This document shows positions 1 through 4,831 of a DNA stretch of 5,076 nt, piece by piece. Location: the NCBI GenBank assembly GCA_964407075.1, contig CAYOUE010000206.1, forward strand, positions 1 to 5,076, read 5' to 3'. The notes beneath the pieces were generated by a model. The model was not told the origin of the DNA. It saw only the letters and a program-made list of their open reading frames with translations, and searched no databases. The position numbers were made by a program, and so were the translations under genes. The number at the start of each line of letters is the position of its first letter. Position 1 is the first letter of the stretch. The stretch is from JAHQVI01 sp964407075. GTDB lineage: Bacteria > Pseudomonadota > Alphaproteobacteria > Rhizobiales > Rhodomicrobiaceae.

Positions 1-1010
1 ATGCCCGCCTCGTCATGGCTTGCCTCGATGATGCCGCCGACAAGGCGCGATACGCCGACGCCGTAGGAGCCCATTTCGAGGTTGATCAGATTGCCGTCCG
101 GCCCCTGCACCTGCGCCTTCATCGGCTTGGAATATTTGGAGCCGAAATAGAAGATATGCCCGATCTCGATGCCGCGCGCGGTGAGGCGGTCCTTTTCGGG
201 GACGTCCTGCTCGAAGCGGGCCACGTCATGCATGTCGTCGGTCGCGGCGTAGAGGCTGGTCCATTTCTCGATGATCGGCGAGAGGTCGGCGTCGTAATCG
301 GTATCCTCGCCGGGAATGTCCATCTCCACCAGCCCGCGATGGCAGAACACGGCGCTCTCGCCCGTGTCGGCGAGGATGATGAATTCGTGGCTGAGATCGC
401 CGCCGATGGGGCCCGTTTCGGCTTTCATCGGAATGGCCTTCAGGCCCATGCGGTCAAAGGTGCGCAAGTAAGCGACGAACATCTTGTTGTAGGATTGCCG
501 CGCGCCTTCGGGCGAAAGATCGAAGGAATAGGCGTCCTTCATGAGAAACTCGCGTCCGCGCATGACGCCGAAGCGCGGGCGGATCTCGTCGCGGAATTTC
601 CACTGGATGTGGTAGAGGTTGCGCGGCAGGTCGCGGTAGCTCTTCACGCCGTCGCGGAAGATCTGCGTGATCTGCTCTTCATTGGTGGGGCCGTAAAGCA
701 TGTCGCGCTCGTGGCGGTCCTGGATGCGCAGCATCTCCGCGCCGTAATCGTCATAGCGGCCGCTCTCCCGCCAGAGATCGGCGGGCTGAATGGTCGGCAT
801 CAGCACCTCGATTGCCCCTGCCCTGTTCTGCTCCTCGCGGACGATGTTCTCCACCTTGTTCAGCACCCGCAGGCCCAGCGGCAGCCAGGAGTAAATCCCT
901 GCGCTCGACTGCCGGATCATGCCCGCCCGCAGCATCAGCCGGTGCGACACGATCTCCGCTTCCTTGGGGTCGTCGCGGAGGATCGGCAAAAAATAGCGGC
1001 TCATGCGCAT
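1..1010 (-). CDS. proS: Prolyl-tRNA synthetase, short alphaproteobacterial type; 3' end outside the window
   Basis: Cytoplasmic class II aminoacyl-tRNA synthetase that charges tRNA-Pro with proline using ATP. The window holds 336 codons. The opening MRMSRYFLPIL is typical of alphaproteobacterial ProS of about 440 residues, which lacks the large editing insertion of the E. coli enzyme. Class II motif 1 ends in the proline of EVLMP (about 68-72). Motif 2 is around KFRDEIRPRFG (138-148), followed by REFLMKDAYSF. The TNEE loop is at 109-112. Motif 3, with YGVGVSR, lies near residue 320. The catalytic core is therefore complete and about 100 C-terminal residues, the anticodon-binding domain, are missing at the left edge. 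The ATG at 1010 is preferred over the one at 1004 because family members start MR.SRYFLPIL and because GAGGGAG (1019-1025) sits eight bases upstream. GC-rich and intact where visible. Confidence 0.97.
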   Translation of the reverse strand, partial: MRMSRYFLPILRDDPKEAEIVSHRLMLRAGMIRQSSAGIYSWLPLGLRVLNKVENIVREEQNRAGAIEVLMPTIQPADLWRESGRYDDYGAEMLRIQDRHERDMLYGPTNEEQITQIFRDGVKSYRDLPRNLYHIQWKFRDEIRPRFGVMRGREFLMKDAYSFDLSPEGARQSYNKMFVAYLRTFDRMGLKAIPMKAETGPIGGDLSHEFIILADTGESAVFCHRGLVEMDIPGEDTDYDADLSPIIEKWTSLYAATDDMHDVARFEQDVPEKDRLTARGIEIGHIFYFGSKYSKPMKAQVQGPDGNLINLEMGSYGVGVSRLVGGIIEASHDEAG

Positions 1011-1342
1011 AGGCGGCGCTCCCTCGGCTGGCTGGCCTCTTCGCTGGTTAGTGGCTCTTAGCGGATCGATGGGTAAGAGGCAATGCCGCGGTCCAATTTT
1101 GCACCGACCGAAGTACGAAGGTTGCGGTGTCGACTCTTTCGGCACAACCACTATGTTAGAAAGTGATCTTGTATGAAGTAAGGTCCAATCGTAGAACATA
1201 TTGCATAAATAGCGCTTCCGATGGCAGCAATCTGTCGCCGGCTCGGCGCAGATTGAGCCTAAACCACCGCACTCTACGGCATAAGATATCATATTAAGAT
1301 TCGGGAAGTTGGCGTCGTAACGTCGATTAGGGAGGCTAGTTT
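1011..1342. other. Gene-free spacer between proS and the sulfotransferase gene
   Basis: No convincing coding sequence is seen on either strand. The first 15 bases form the proS leader with its ribosome binding site. A 6-bp inverted repeat (CTCTTA at 1055-1060, TAAGAG at 1074-1079) lies in the proS leader; its role is unknown. From about 1080 the composition turns AT-richer, which marks the approximate left limit of the accessory islet. A GC-rich hairpin lies at 1229-1254. No clear promoter for proS and no U-tract terminator for the sulfotransferase gene could be supported. No tRNA, integrase fragment or flanking direct repeat was recognised. Confidence 0.5.
1229..1254. repeat. Inverted repeat, hairpin with one bulged base
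   Basis: AATCTG pairs with CAGATT and CGCCG pairs with CGGCG around the loop GCT, with a single unpaired T in the left arm, giving 11 base pairs. It lies about 90 bases past the stop of the sulfotransferase gene. Neither strand has a U tract after the stem, so an intrinsic terminator is not supported. It could be a relic of the insertion boundary or an RNA 3'-end stabiliser; both ideas are inference. Confidence 0.4.
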
Positions 1343-1981
1343 TCAAGACTCATATGTATATCCAAAGTGGACAATATCGTCATGATACATCTCCGCAATA
1401 GTATCAATGCTCTCTTTCGTATAAAGCAAGCGATGGTCACGCCCATAATTTGATGAATGATTAAGATGCTTAAGTTTAAGACTCACGCCTAGCCGGTCCT
1501 GGAGTAAACCGTAACTCTCTTGAAGCGTCTCATAACGACCGATCCAAGCATCACAGCCGCGAATGAACAATGTCTGTCTCCACAACGATTTTATACCAGT
1601 CGCCCAATCCGGCCGTTTCCGGATATCACTGACAAATGTATTCAGGTCCGGGGAAACCAGCGGATATTTATTGCGATGTTTTTCAAGTAAATACCTGTGA
1701 AGCGATGCAAAGCGTGTCCATGGATTACGGACAAATGCGAAAAACAAATAATCATCAATCTTAGATGCTCGTCTTCCGGTTCTAAAGAAATATTTGCGTA
1801 TAAAATCCTCGTATTTTTCATGCTTGTGTCTTACAGCGCACCTATTAGTACCTTCTAACGTTTTAAGAGAAGCCGCAATACTTGTTCCCGCAGTCTTAGG
1901 AATATGTATAAAAACAAATCTATATTTATCATTAACTATCATAGCACAATAAGCTCTTGTTCCCGGTTTCATGTTGTGCAT
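1343..1981 (-). CDS. Sulfotransferase family 2 protein (PAPS-dependent carbohydrate type)
   Basis: Predicted to move a sulfuryl group from PAPS to an acceptor, most likely a sugar on a polysaccharide, lipopolysaccharide or nodulation-factor-like molecule; the acceptor cannot be read from sequence. The 212 residues are near the family's normal size. The 5'-phosphosulfate loop is FIHIPKTAGTS (24-34), with K29 the expected catalytic and binding lysine. The 3'-phosphate motif is FVRNPWTRFAS (83-93), with R85 and S93. The C-terminal pattern is also typical: GRYETL (148-153), LKHLNHS (170-176) and a Tyr-rich end with HFGYTY (205-210). No signal peptide or membrane segment is seen, so it should be cytoplasmic. 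The start is uncertain: neither the ATG at 1981 nor the one three codons later has a Shine-Dalgarno, and an ATG at 1942 (residue 14) has only weak AAGAG upstream. It is very AT-rich compared with proS and apt and is divergent from the pyruvyl transferase gene. Confidence 0.9.
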   Translation of the reverse strand: MHNMKPGTRAYCAMIVNDKYRFVFIHIPKTAGTSIAASLKTLEGTNRCAVRHKHEKYEDFIRKYFFRTGRRASKIDDYLFFAFVRNPWTRFASLHRYLLEKHRNKYPLVSPDLNTFVSDIRKRPDWATGIKSLWRQTLFIRGCDAWIGRYETLQESYGLLQDRLGVSLKLKHLNHSSNYGRDHRLLYTKESIDTIAEMYHDDIVHFGYTYES

Positions 1982-2110
1982 TTCTAAAAAAGCGTTAACT
2001 ACATGATATTTAAATGCAATCTAGAATTTTAAAAGTACAGCCTACGAAAAGCAAAGCCAAAAAAGACCAAAGCCGAAATCACCTGTCACAAAGCGAGTCG
2101 CGAAAAAAAA
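1982..2110. promoter_or_regulatory. AT-rich divergent intergenic region between the sulfotransferase and pyruvyl transferase genes
   Basis: These 129 bases must hold the start signals of both divergent genes. On the minus strand, TTGCTT and TAAAAT separated by 17 bases (roughly 2030-2058) form a weak sigma-70-like pair for the sulfotransferase gene. No equally good pair was found on the plus strand. CAAAGCC occurs twice, 16 bases apart (2052-2058 and 2068-2074), within an A-rich purine tract. A run of nine A residues directly precedes and joins the ATG at 2111 in place of a Shine-Dalgarno. The region has no long palindrome that would suggest a shared operator. Confidence 0.4.
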
Positions 2111-3001
2111 ATGAAAATTCCTCGAGTCATTTTAATCAACGACACTAGTTCCTATAGTAATCACTTCGGCTGTCAATTAGTATGCCAATCTATAAGGGAA
2201 CAGATATCCCGGACCGGTCTGCGACTCGTCGGATCGTTTACAAAATCATTCGAAATCAAAGACATCGTGAGTCTACGGCCTCATTTCGATCTTGCAATCG
2301 TGAACGGCGAAGGCACCGTGCACCATGGAGCAGGCCGTACCCTTGTCGAATTGGCTGGGAGTGTGCCCTCCGTGTTTATTAATGCGGTCTATCAAGACAA
2401 CGGCAATCTTCCCGCTCTCGACAGATTTCTATATGTGGCGCTACGAGAGTCGATGAGCGGTGAATATGTACGTAATCTTGGCGTCGAATGCGAAGTTGTA
2501 CCAGATGCGATTTTCGCGTCGCATCTTTTGTCTGCTTATGCGGCGCAGTTCCGTACGCAACGCGAAATGGGACTGCGCCAACCGCGTAAGATGCGGGCGC
2601 TTACAGATAGCGTAGGCAAACGCTCAATTGATATCGGACCGCTGAAGATAAGGGTTAAGAATACAAACCAAGACCCATTCGTCAAAACCCCGACGGAGTA
2701 TCTCGACTACCTTGTCGACCACAGGACTATTTGCACCGGCCGTTTCCATGCTGTCTGTTCCGCGGCTATTCTCGGCCTGCCGTTTTCAAGTTGGGACTCG
2801 AATACCTGGAAAATCCAAGGCATTACGACAGATATGGGCGCGTCGAACGTCCACTACAAAACGGAGGAAGAAGCTAGAAAAGCAATTGAACCAAATGCTC
2901 CGCTAGAATCAGTTGAAGATTACGTCGCGAATGCGCGCATACAGATCACCCAGATGTTCGACAAAATCGCCAGCATTGCTAGAGACATCGCCGCCAGGTG
3001 A
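2111..3001 (+). CDS. Polysaccharide pyruvyl transferase family protein
   Basis: Members of this family move pyruvate from phosphoenolpyruvate onto sugars as a ketal, or are diverged relatives with other activities on surface glycans. The family assignment rests on several elements: the N-terminal strand and loop ILINDTSSYSNHFG (7-20), the glycine-rich VNGEGTVHH (64-72), the strand SVFINAVYQ (87-95), the RES signature (112-114) followed by G124 and VVPDAIF (129-135), and TGRFHA (209-214) with GLPF, SNTWKIQG (230-237) after it. The 296-residue length matches a single complete domain. No signal peptide or membrane span is seen, so cytosolic action on lipid-linked or nucleotide sugars is likely. 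It starts at the only good ATG but without a Shine-Dalgarno; the leader is an A-run. It is the only plus-strand gene here, and its TGA ends exactly where the opposing gene's stop begins. GC lies between that of the sulfotransferase gene and the core genes. Confidence 0.88.
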   Translation: MKIPRVILINDTSSYSNHFGCQLVCQSIREQISRTGLRLVGSFTKSFEIKDIVSLRPHFDLAIVNGEGTVHHGAGRTLVELAGSVPSVFINAVYQDNGNLPALDRFLYVALRESMSGEYVRNLGVECEVVPDAIFASHLLSAYAAQFRTQREMGLRQPRKMRALTDSVGKRSIDIGPLKIRVKNTNQDPFVKTPTEYLDYLVDHRTICTGRFHAVCSAAILGLPFSSWDSNTWKIQGITTDMGASNVHYKTEEEARKAIEPNAPLESVEDYVANARIQITQMFDKIASIARDIAAR

Positions 3002-3709
3002 CTACCACATAGTATTCTTGCGGATATGTCGGTTCCTGAAACGGTGGTAAACAGTGTCGTATGCTTGAATACGAGCGAATACTTCCCGCAGGATCTGTCC
3101 AGCGGGATCTCCTTGTGACACGTGCAGAAGCCTGTCGCGGAGATTACGGATCATATCCCCCCTACCAACGCGGAACACGGTAAGGCCGTCGAACAGTGGT
3201 ATCTCCATTTCAGAGTCACTTATTTTTGATGTAACTTTCGAGCTGTCTGAGGCCTGCACAGTATCCTGAATCATCCGCTCGGTCTCAACTAGTTTGATAG
3301 TGTTCACCAGAAGCGATGCGGCCAAGCCCAGCACTTGCGATTTTCCATCTGGCGCATGATCGGCGAATGTATCGGCGGCGGAAATGAGCCAGCGTAACGA
3401 TAGCCGATCGCAAAGATAATCAACCTCTTTCGTCCAGAGGTCAAAATAGATTTTCAGGTCCCTATCTAGGTCGAGGTGCCGTCGAATGCAGACAACAAGC
3501 TTGGCATGAAAGAATTCCAATTCGGACCGGCCTATGAATTCTGACCTAAGATATTCAAAGTGGTCATCTAAATTCGTTTTAGGCTTTTTTTTAAACCTGC
3601 AATCGAATTTCTCAATGATCTGAGTTTTCAACTGCGCATAATTCTCGATATCGTTAATTACCACGCAGCGCACGTCGTTCTTACTTAGGAATGACGAAAT
3701 CAACTTCAT
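3002..3709 (-). CDS. Unrecognised protein of 235 residues in the polysaccharide islet
   Basis: I do not recognise this family. The product appears soluble and mostly helical. There is an amphipathic N-terminal part with a basic KKKPK patch (40-44), then aromatic and acidic helices such as HFEYLRSEF (50-58) and LKIYFDLWTKEVDYL (85-99). A distinctive centre contains WLISAADTFADHAP (107-120) and a small-residue helix LGLAASLLVNTIKLVETERM (127-146). A Ser-rich linker follows (153-167), and the C-terminus is basic with YHRFRNRHIRKN (221-232). No signal peptide and no clear membrane span are seen. The ATG at 3709 is chosen because AAAGG lies ten bases upstream; a TTG at 3733 would add eight residues. 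The gene begins 30 bases after the apt stop on the same strand, so it may be read from apt. Its stop abuts that of the opposing pyruvyl transferase gene. The context suggests a role with surface glycans, but that is inference only. Confidence 0.8.
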   Translation of the reverse strand: MKLISSFLSKNDVRCVVINDIENYAQLKTQIIEKFDCRFKKKPKTNLDDHFEYLRSEFIGRSELEFFHAKLVVCIRRHLDLDRDLKIYFDLWTKEVDYLCDRLSLRWLISAADTFADHAPDGKSQVLGLAASLLVNTIKLVETERMIQDTVQASDSSKVTSKISDSEMEIPLFDGLTVFRVGRGDMIRNLRDRLLHVSQGDPAGQILREVFARIQAYDTVYHRFRNRHIRKNTMW

Positions 3710-3739
3710 GAATTGTCTGCCTTTACAGAACAACTGAAA

Positions 3740-4279
3740 CTAATGCCCTTCGAACGCGATCAGAGTATGGCACGGAACGCCGCGCCGCTCGATGCGGCTA
3801 ACGCCGCCGAGGTCCGGCAGGTCGATCACGAAGGCCGCACCGACCGTCACGCCGCCCATGCGCTCGATGAGCTTGCAGGCGGCCTCCGCCGTGCCGCCGG
3901 TCGCGATGAGGTCGTCGACGACGAGAATGCGCTCGCCCCTGCTGATGCCATCTTCATGAACCTCGATCACATCGGTTCCGTATTCGAGTTCGTAATCCTG
4001 CCCGACCGTTTTCCAGGGCAGCTTGCCCTTCTTGCGGAACGGAACGAAGCCCGTACCAAGCCTGTCGGCGACCGCGCCGCCGAGGATGAAGCCCCGCGCC
4101 TCGATCCCGACCACCGCGTCGACGCCGGCCGTCCTGAACGGTTCGGCGAGACGGGCGATGCAGGAATTGAAGCCGGTCGCGTCCTTGAGAAGGGTCGTGG
4201 CGTCGCGGAACATGATGCCGGGCTTGGGATAGTCCGGGATCGTCCTGACGAGGCTTTTGAGATCAAGCTCAACCTTCAT
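3740..4279 (-). CDS. apt: Adenine phosphoribosyltransferase
   Basis: Cytosolic purine-salvage enzyme that converts adenine and PRPP to AMP and pyrophosphate. The 179-residue length is normal for Apt. Visible landmarks are the N-terminal IPDYPKPGIMFRD (14-26), GIEARGFILG (58-67), FVPFRKKGKLPW (78-89) covering the flexible loop, YGTDVIEVHED (100-110), and the PRPP-binding loop ILVVDDLIATGGTAEA (118-133) with both catalytic acidic residues. The usual ending, FEGH, is intact. The ATG at 4279 is chosen because AAGGAG lies six bases upstream and the family starts here; the reading frame stays open to 4561 but would swallow a terminator and a small ORF. The gene lies downstream of mtnP on the same strand, so adenine released by MtnP is the likely substrate. 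No terminator is seen after its stop before the unknown islet gene. Confidence 0.98.
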   Translation of the reverse strand: MKVELDLKSLVRTIPDYPKPGIMFRDATTLLKDATGFNSCIARLAEPFRTAGVDAVVGIEARGFILGGAVADRLGTGFVPFRKKGKLPWKTVGQDYELEYGTDVIEVHEDGISRGERILVVDDLIATGGTAEAACKLIERMGGVTVGAAFVIDLPDLGGVSRIERRGVPCHTLIAFEGH

Positions 4280-4285
4280 GCCCTG

Positions 4286-4291
4286 CTCCTT
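4286..4291 (-). promoter_or_regulatory. Ribosome binding site of apt
   Basis: AAGGAG on the minus strand, six bases before the ATG at 4279. This site decides the start of apt against the longer open frame that extends upstream to 4561. Confidence 0.85.
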
Positions 4292-4301
4292 GAGGCGGCG
4301 T

Positions 4302-4322
4302 GGACGGACAGGATCCCCGTCC
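4302..4322 (-). repeat. Small inverted repeat in the apt leader
   Basis: On the minus strand GGACGG and CCGTCC form a 6-bp stem around a nine-base loop, just upstream of the apt ribosome binding site. It could be a minor leader structure or coincidence in GC-rich DNA. No riboswitch class is recognised. Confidence 0.25.
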
Positions 4323-4423
4323 TTCGATTCTTTGCAAGGCGAATTGAGCATGAGCGCAGCGGACTGTGCAATATCAATATGGCGACCTTTGCCGGAACTG
4401 CAGAAGCGGGACGCCGGAAATGC

Positions 4424-4452
4424 GAAAGGCCGCCCCTCAGGGACGGCCTTTC
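4424..4452 (-). terminator. Terminator-like hairpin after the small ORF, upstream of apt
   Basis: GAAAGGCCG pairs perfectly with CGGCCTTTC, then after one C/A mismatch CCC pairs with GGG around the loop TCA. On the minus strand the stem ends in CCTTTC and is followed by GCATTTCC, so the U tract is short; the sequence is nearly symmetric and could act on both strands. It begins 26 bases after the stop of the 24-codon ORF and lies 144 bases before the apt start. It could end the small-ORF transcript or partly attenuate transcription into apt. Confidence 0.65.
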
Positions 4453-4478
4453 CATTGTCAGCTGCTTGCAGCGCGAAT

Positions 4479-4553
4479 TTACGCGCGGCCGATCCAGTAA
4501 GGAGAGGCCGGACCCACGCAATGCGCCTTGAGCTGCGCTGGACAATGAGACAT
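4479..4553 (-). CDS. Small ORF of 24 codons with strong Shine-Dalgarno; possible leader peptide or small protein
   Basis: This ORF is too short for usual gene finding but has its own signals. AAAGGAGGTGG ends five bases before the ATG at 4553, a near-perfect match to the anti-Shine-Dalgarno. The peptide begins MSHCPAQLKAHC and ends SPYWIGRA, so it holds two His-Cys pairs (residues 3-4 and 11-12) separated by six residues, then an aromatic YW pair. Codon choice is GC-rich, like the core genes. A candidate promoter lies about 40 bases upstream and a terminator-like hairpin 26 bases downstream, giving a self-contained unit of about 160 bases between mtnP and apt. It could be a leader peptide controlling apt, a free-standing small protein (perhaps metal- or redox-linked through the His-Cys pairs), or an sRNA that happens to be translated. 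The function is unknown; the family is not one I can name. Confidence 0.6.
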   Translation of the reverse strand: MSHCPAQLKAHCVGPASPYWIGRA

Positions 4554-4557
4554 TGGA

Positions 4558-4568
4558 CCACCTCCTTT
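4558..4568 (-). promoter_or_regulatory. Very strong ribosome binding site of the small ORF
   Basis: AAAGGAGGTGG on the minus strand is a near-complete complement of the 16S rRNA 3' end. The GGAGG core lies seven bases before the ATG at 4553. It is stronger than the sites of any full-size gene in the window and is the main reason to believe the 24-codon ORF is translated. Confidence 0.75.
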
Positions 4569-4591
4569 CATGCTGTTGAAACCATGAATGA

Positions 4592-4620
4592 AGAGTGCGG
4601 TGTGCAGCGCAATATGTCAA
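4592..4620 (-). promoter_or_regulatory. Candidate sigma-70 promoter for the small-ORF transcript
   Basis: On the minus strand CTTGACA gives a consensus -35 (TTGACA at 4615-4620), followed 17 bases later by CACTCT at 4592-4597 as a weak -10. Alphaproteobacterial promoters often keep TTGAC and relax the -10, so this is plausible. Transcription would start near 4585, about 30 bases before the small ORF, and would lie downstream of both palindromes. Confidence 0.45.
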
Positions 4621-4660
4621 GGGGCGCCTTCAGGCTCCCTGCCAGCCGCGCCGACAGGCG

Positions 4661-4740
4661 CTAGTGGAGCGAATTTGACATTTGATTCCCGGTTGAGGCC
4701 AGGCTCGCATTCAAATGTCAAATTCATGAAGCTCCACTAG
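4661..4740. repeat. Long imperfect palindrome 1 of the CTAGTGG family
   Basis: The left arm (4661-4685) and right arm (4711-4740) are perfect inverted copies, 25 bp, except for five extra bases in the right arm after CTAGTGGAGC. The loop between them is 25 bases. The outer ends are CTAG on both sides. It is non-coding and forms a very stable hairpin on either strand. It shares its plan and most positions with palindrome 2 (4752-4831), so both belong to one family of dispersed palindromic elements (REP-like or MITE-like). No transposase is present. It could slow RNA decay or end transcription past mtnP. Confidence 0.85.
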
Positions 4741-4751
4741 AATCGATAAGT

Positions 4752-4831
4752 GCTAGTGGTTCTTGAGATTCAAACATTTGCAAATGAGAGTGCGGCAAAT
4801 GGGATGCAAATGTTTGAATCGAACCACTAGC
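4752..4831. repeat. Long imperfect palindrome 2 of the CTAGTGG family, overlapping the mtnP stop
   Basis: The left arm (4753-4782) and right arm (4805-4830) match over 26 bp as inverted copies, with four extra bases in the left arm after CTAGTGGTTC; one more outer pair (G4752/C4831) extends it. The core CTAGTGG..CGA.T...ACATTTG is shared with palindrome 1, while differing positions are changed in both arms of each element, so pairing is kept. The unmatched bulge lies in the arm facing palindrome 1, making the two elements mirror images. The rightmost CTAG contains the TAG stop of mtnP read on the minus strand. Confidence 0.85.

Larger units (their letters stand above)
1080..3739. other. Putative accessory islet inserted between proS and apt (surface-sugar modification)
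   Basis: This stretch of about 2.7 kb is visibly AT-richer than the flanking genes and has less biased codon choice, with many AT-ending codons in the sulfotransferase gene. It carries two sugar-modifying enzyme families and one unknown gene. The right limit looks sharp, at the apt stop codon; the left limit is diffuse, somewhere in 1060-1340. No integrase, transposase, tRNA or flanking direct repeat is visible, so the mechanism of acquisition is unknown. Replacement by homologous recombination through the flanking core genes would fit equally well. Confidence 0.55.

Noticed and set aside
15..1061. Plus-strand open frame of 348 codons opposite proS
   Set aside because: It is the antisense shadow of a clearly recognised GC-rich gene, and its translation shows no family motif.
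1055..1079. CTCTTA/TAAGAG inverted repeat upstream of proS as a T-box or operator
   Set aside because: Only six base pairs with a 13-base loop and no T-box landmarks; likely chance.
3710..3733. TTG start eight codons upstream for the unknown gene
   Set aside because: The ATG at 3709 has an AAAGG upstream and a more usual start codon; the extra eight residues show nothing distinctive.
3713..4531. Plus-strand open frame of 272 codons opposite apt
   Set aside because: Antisense shadow of apt that runs across the terminator and leader region; no recognisable motif and no ribosome binding site.
4280..4561. N-terminal extension of apt to a start at 4561
   Set aside because: The extension would cross the hairpin at 4424-4452 and the small ORF in another frame, has no family match, and a good Shine-Dalgarno sits before the ATG at 4279.
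4276..4620. Minus-strand 114-codon frame overlapping the small ORF
   Set aside because: It is Ser- and Arg-rich, lacks a ribosome binding site and runs through the terminator-like hairpin; the 24-codon frame has much better signals.
4661..4831. CRISPR array
   Set aside because: There are only two units, they are long palindromes with unequal loops rather than short direct repeats with uniform spacers, and no cas gene is present.
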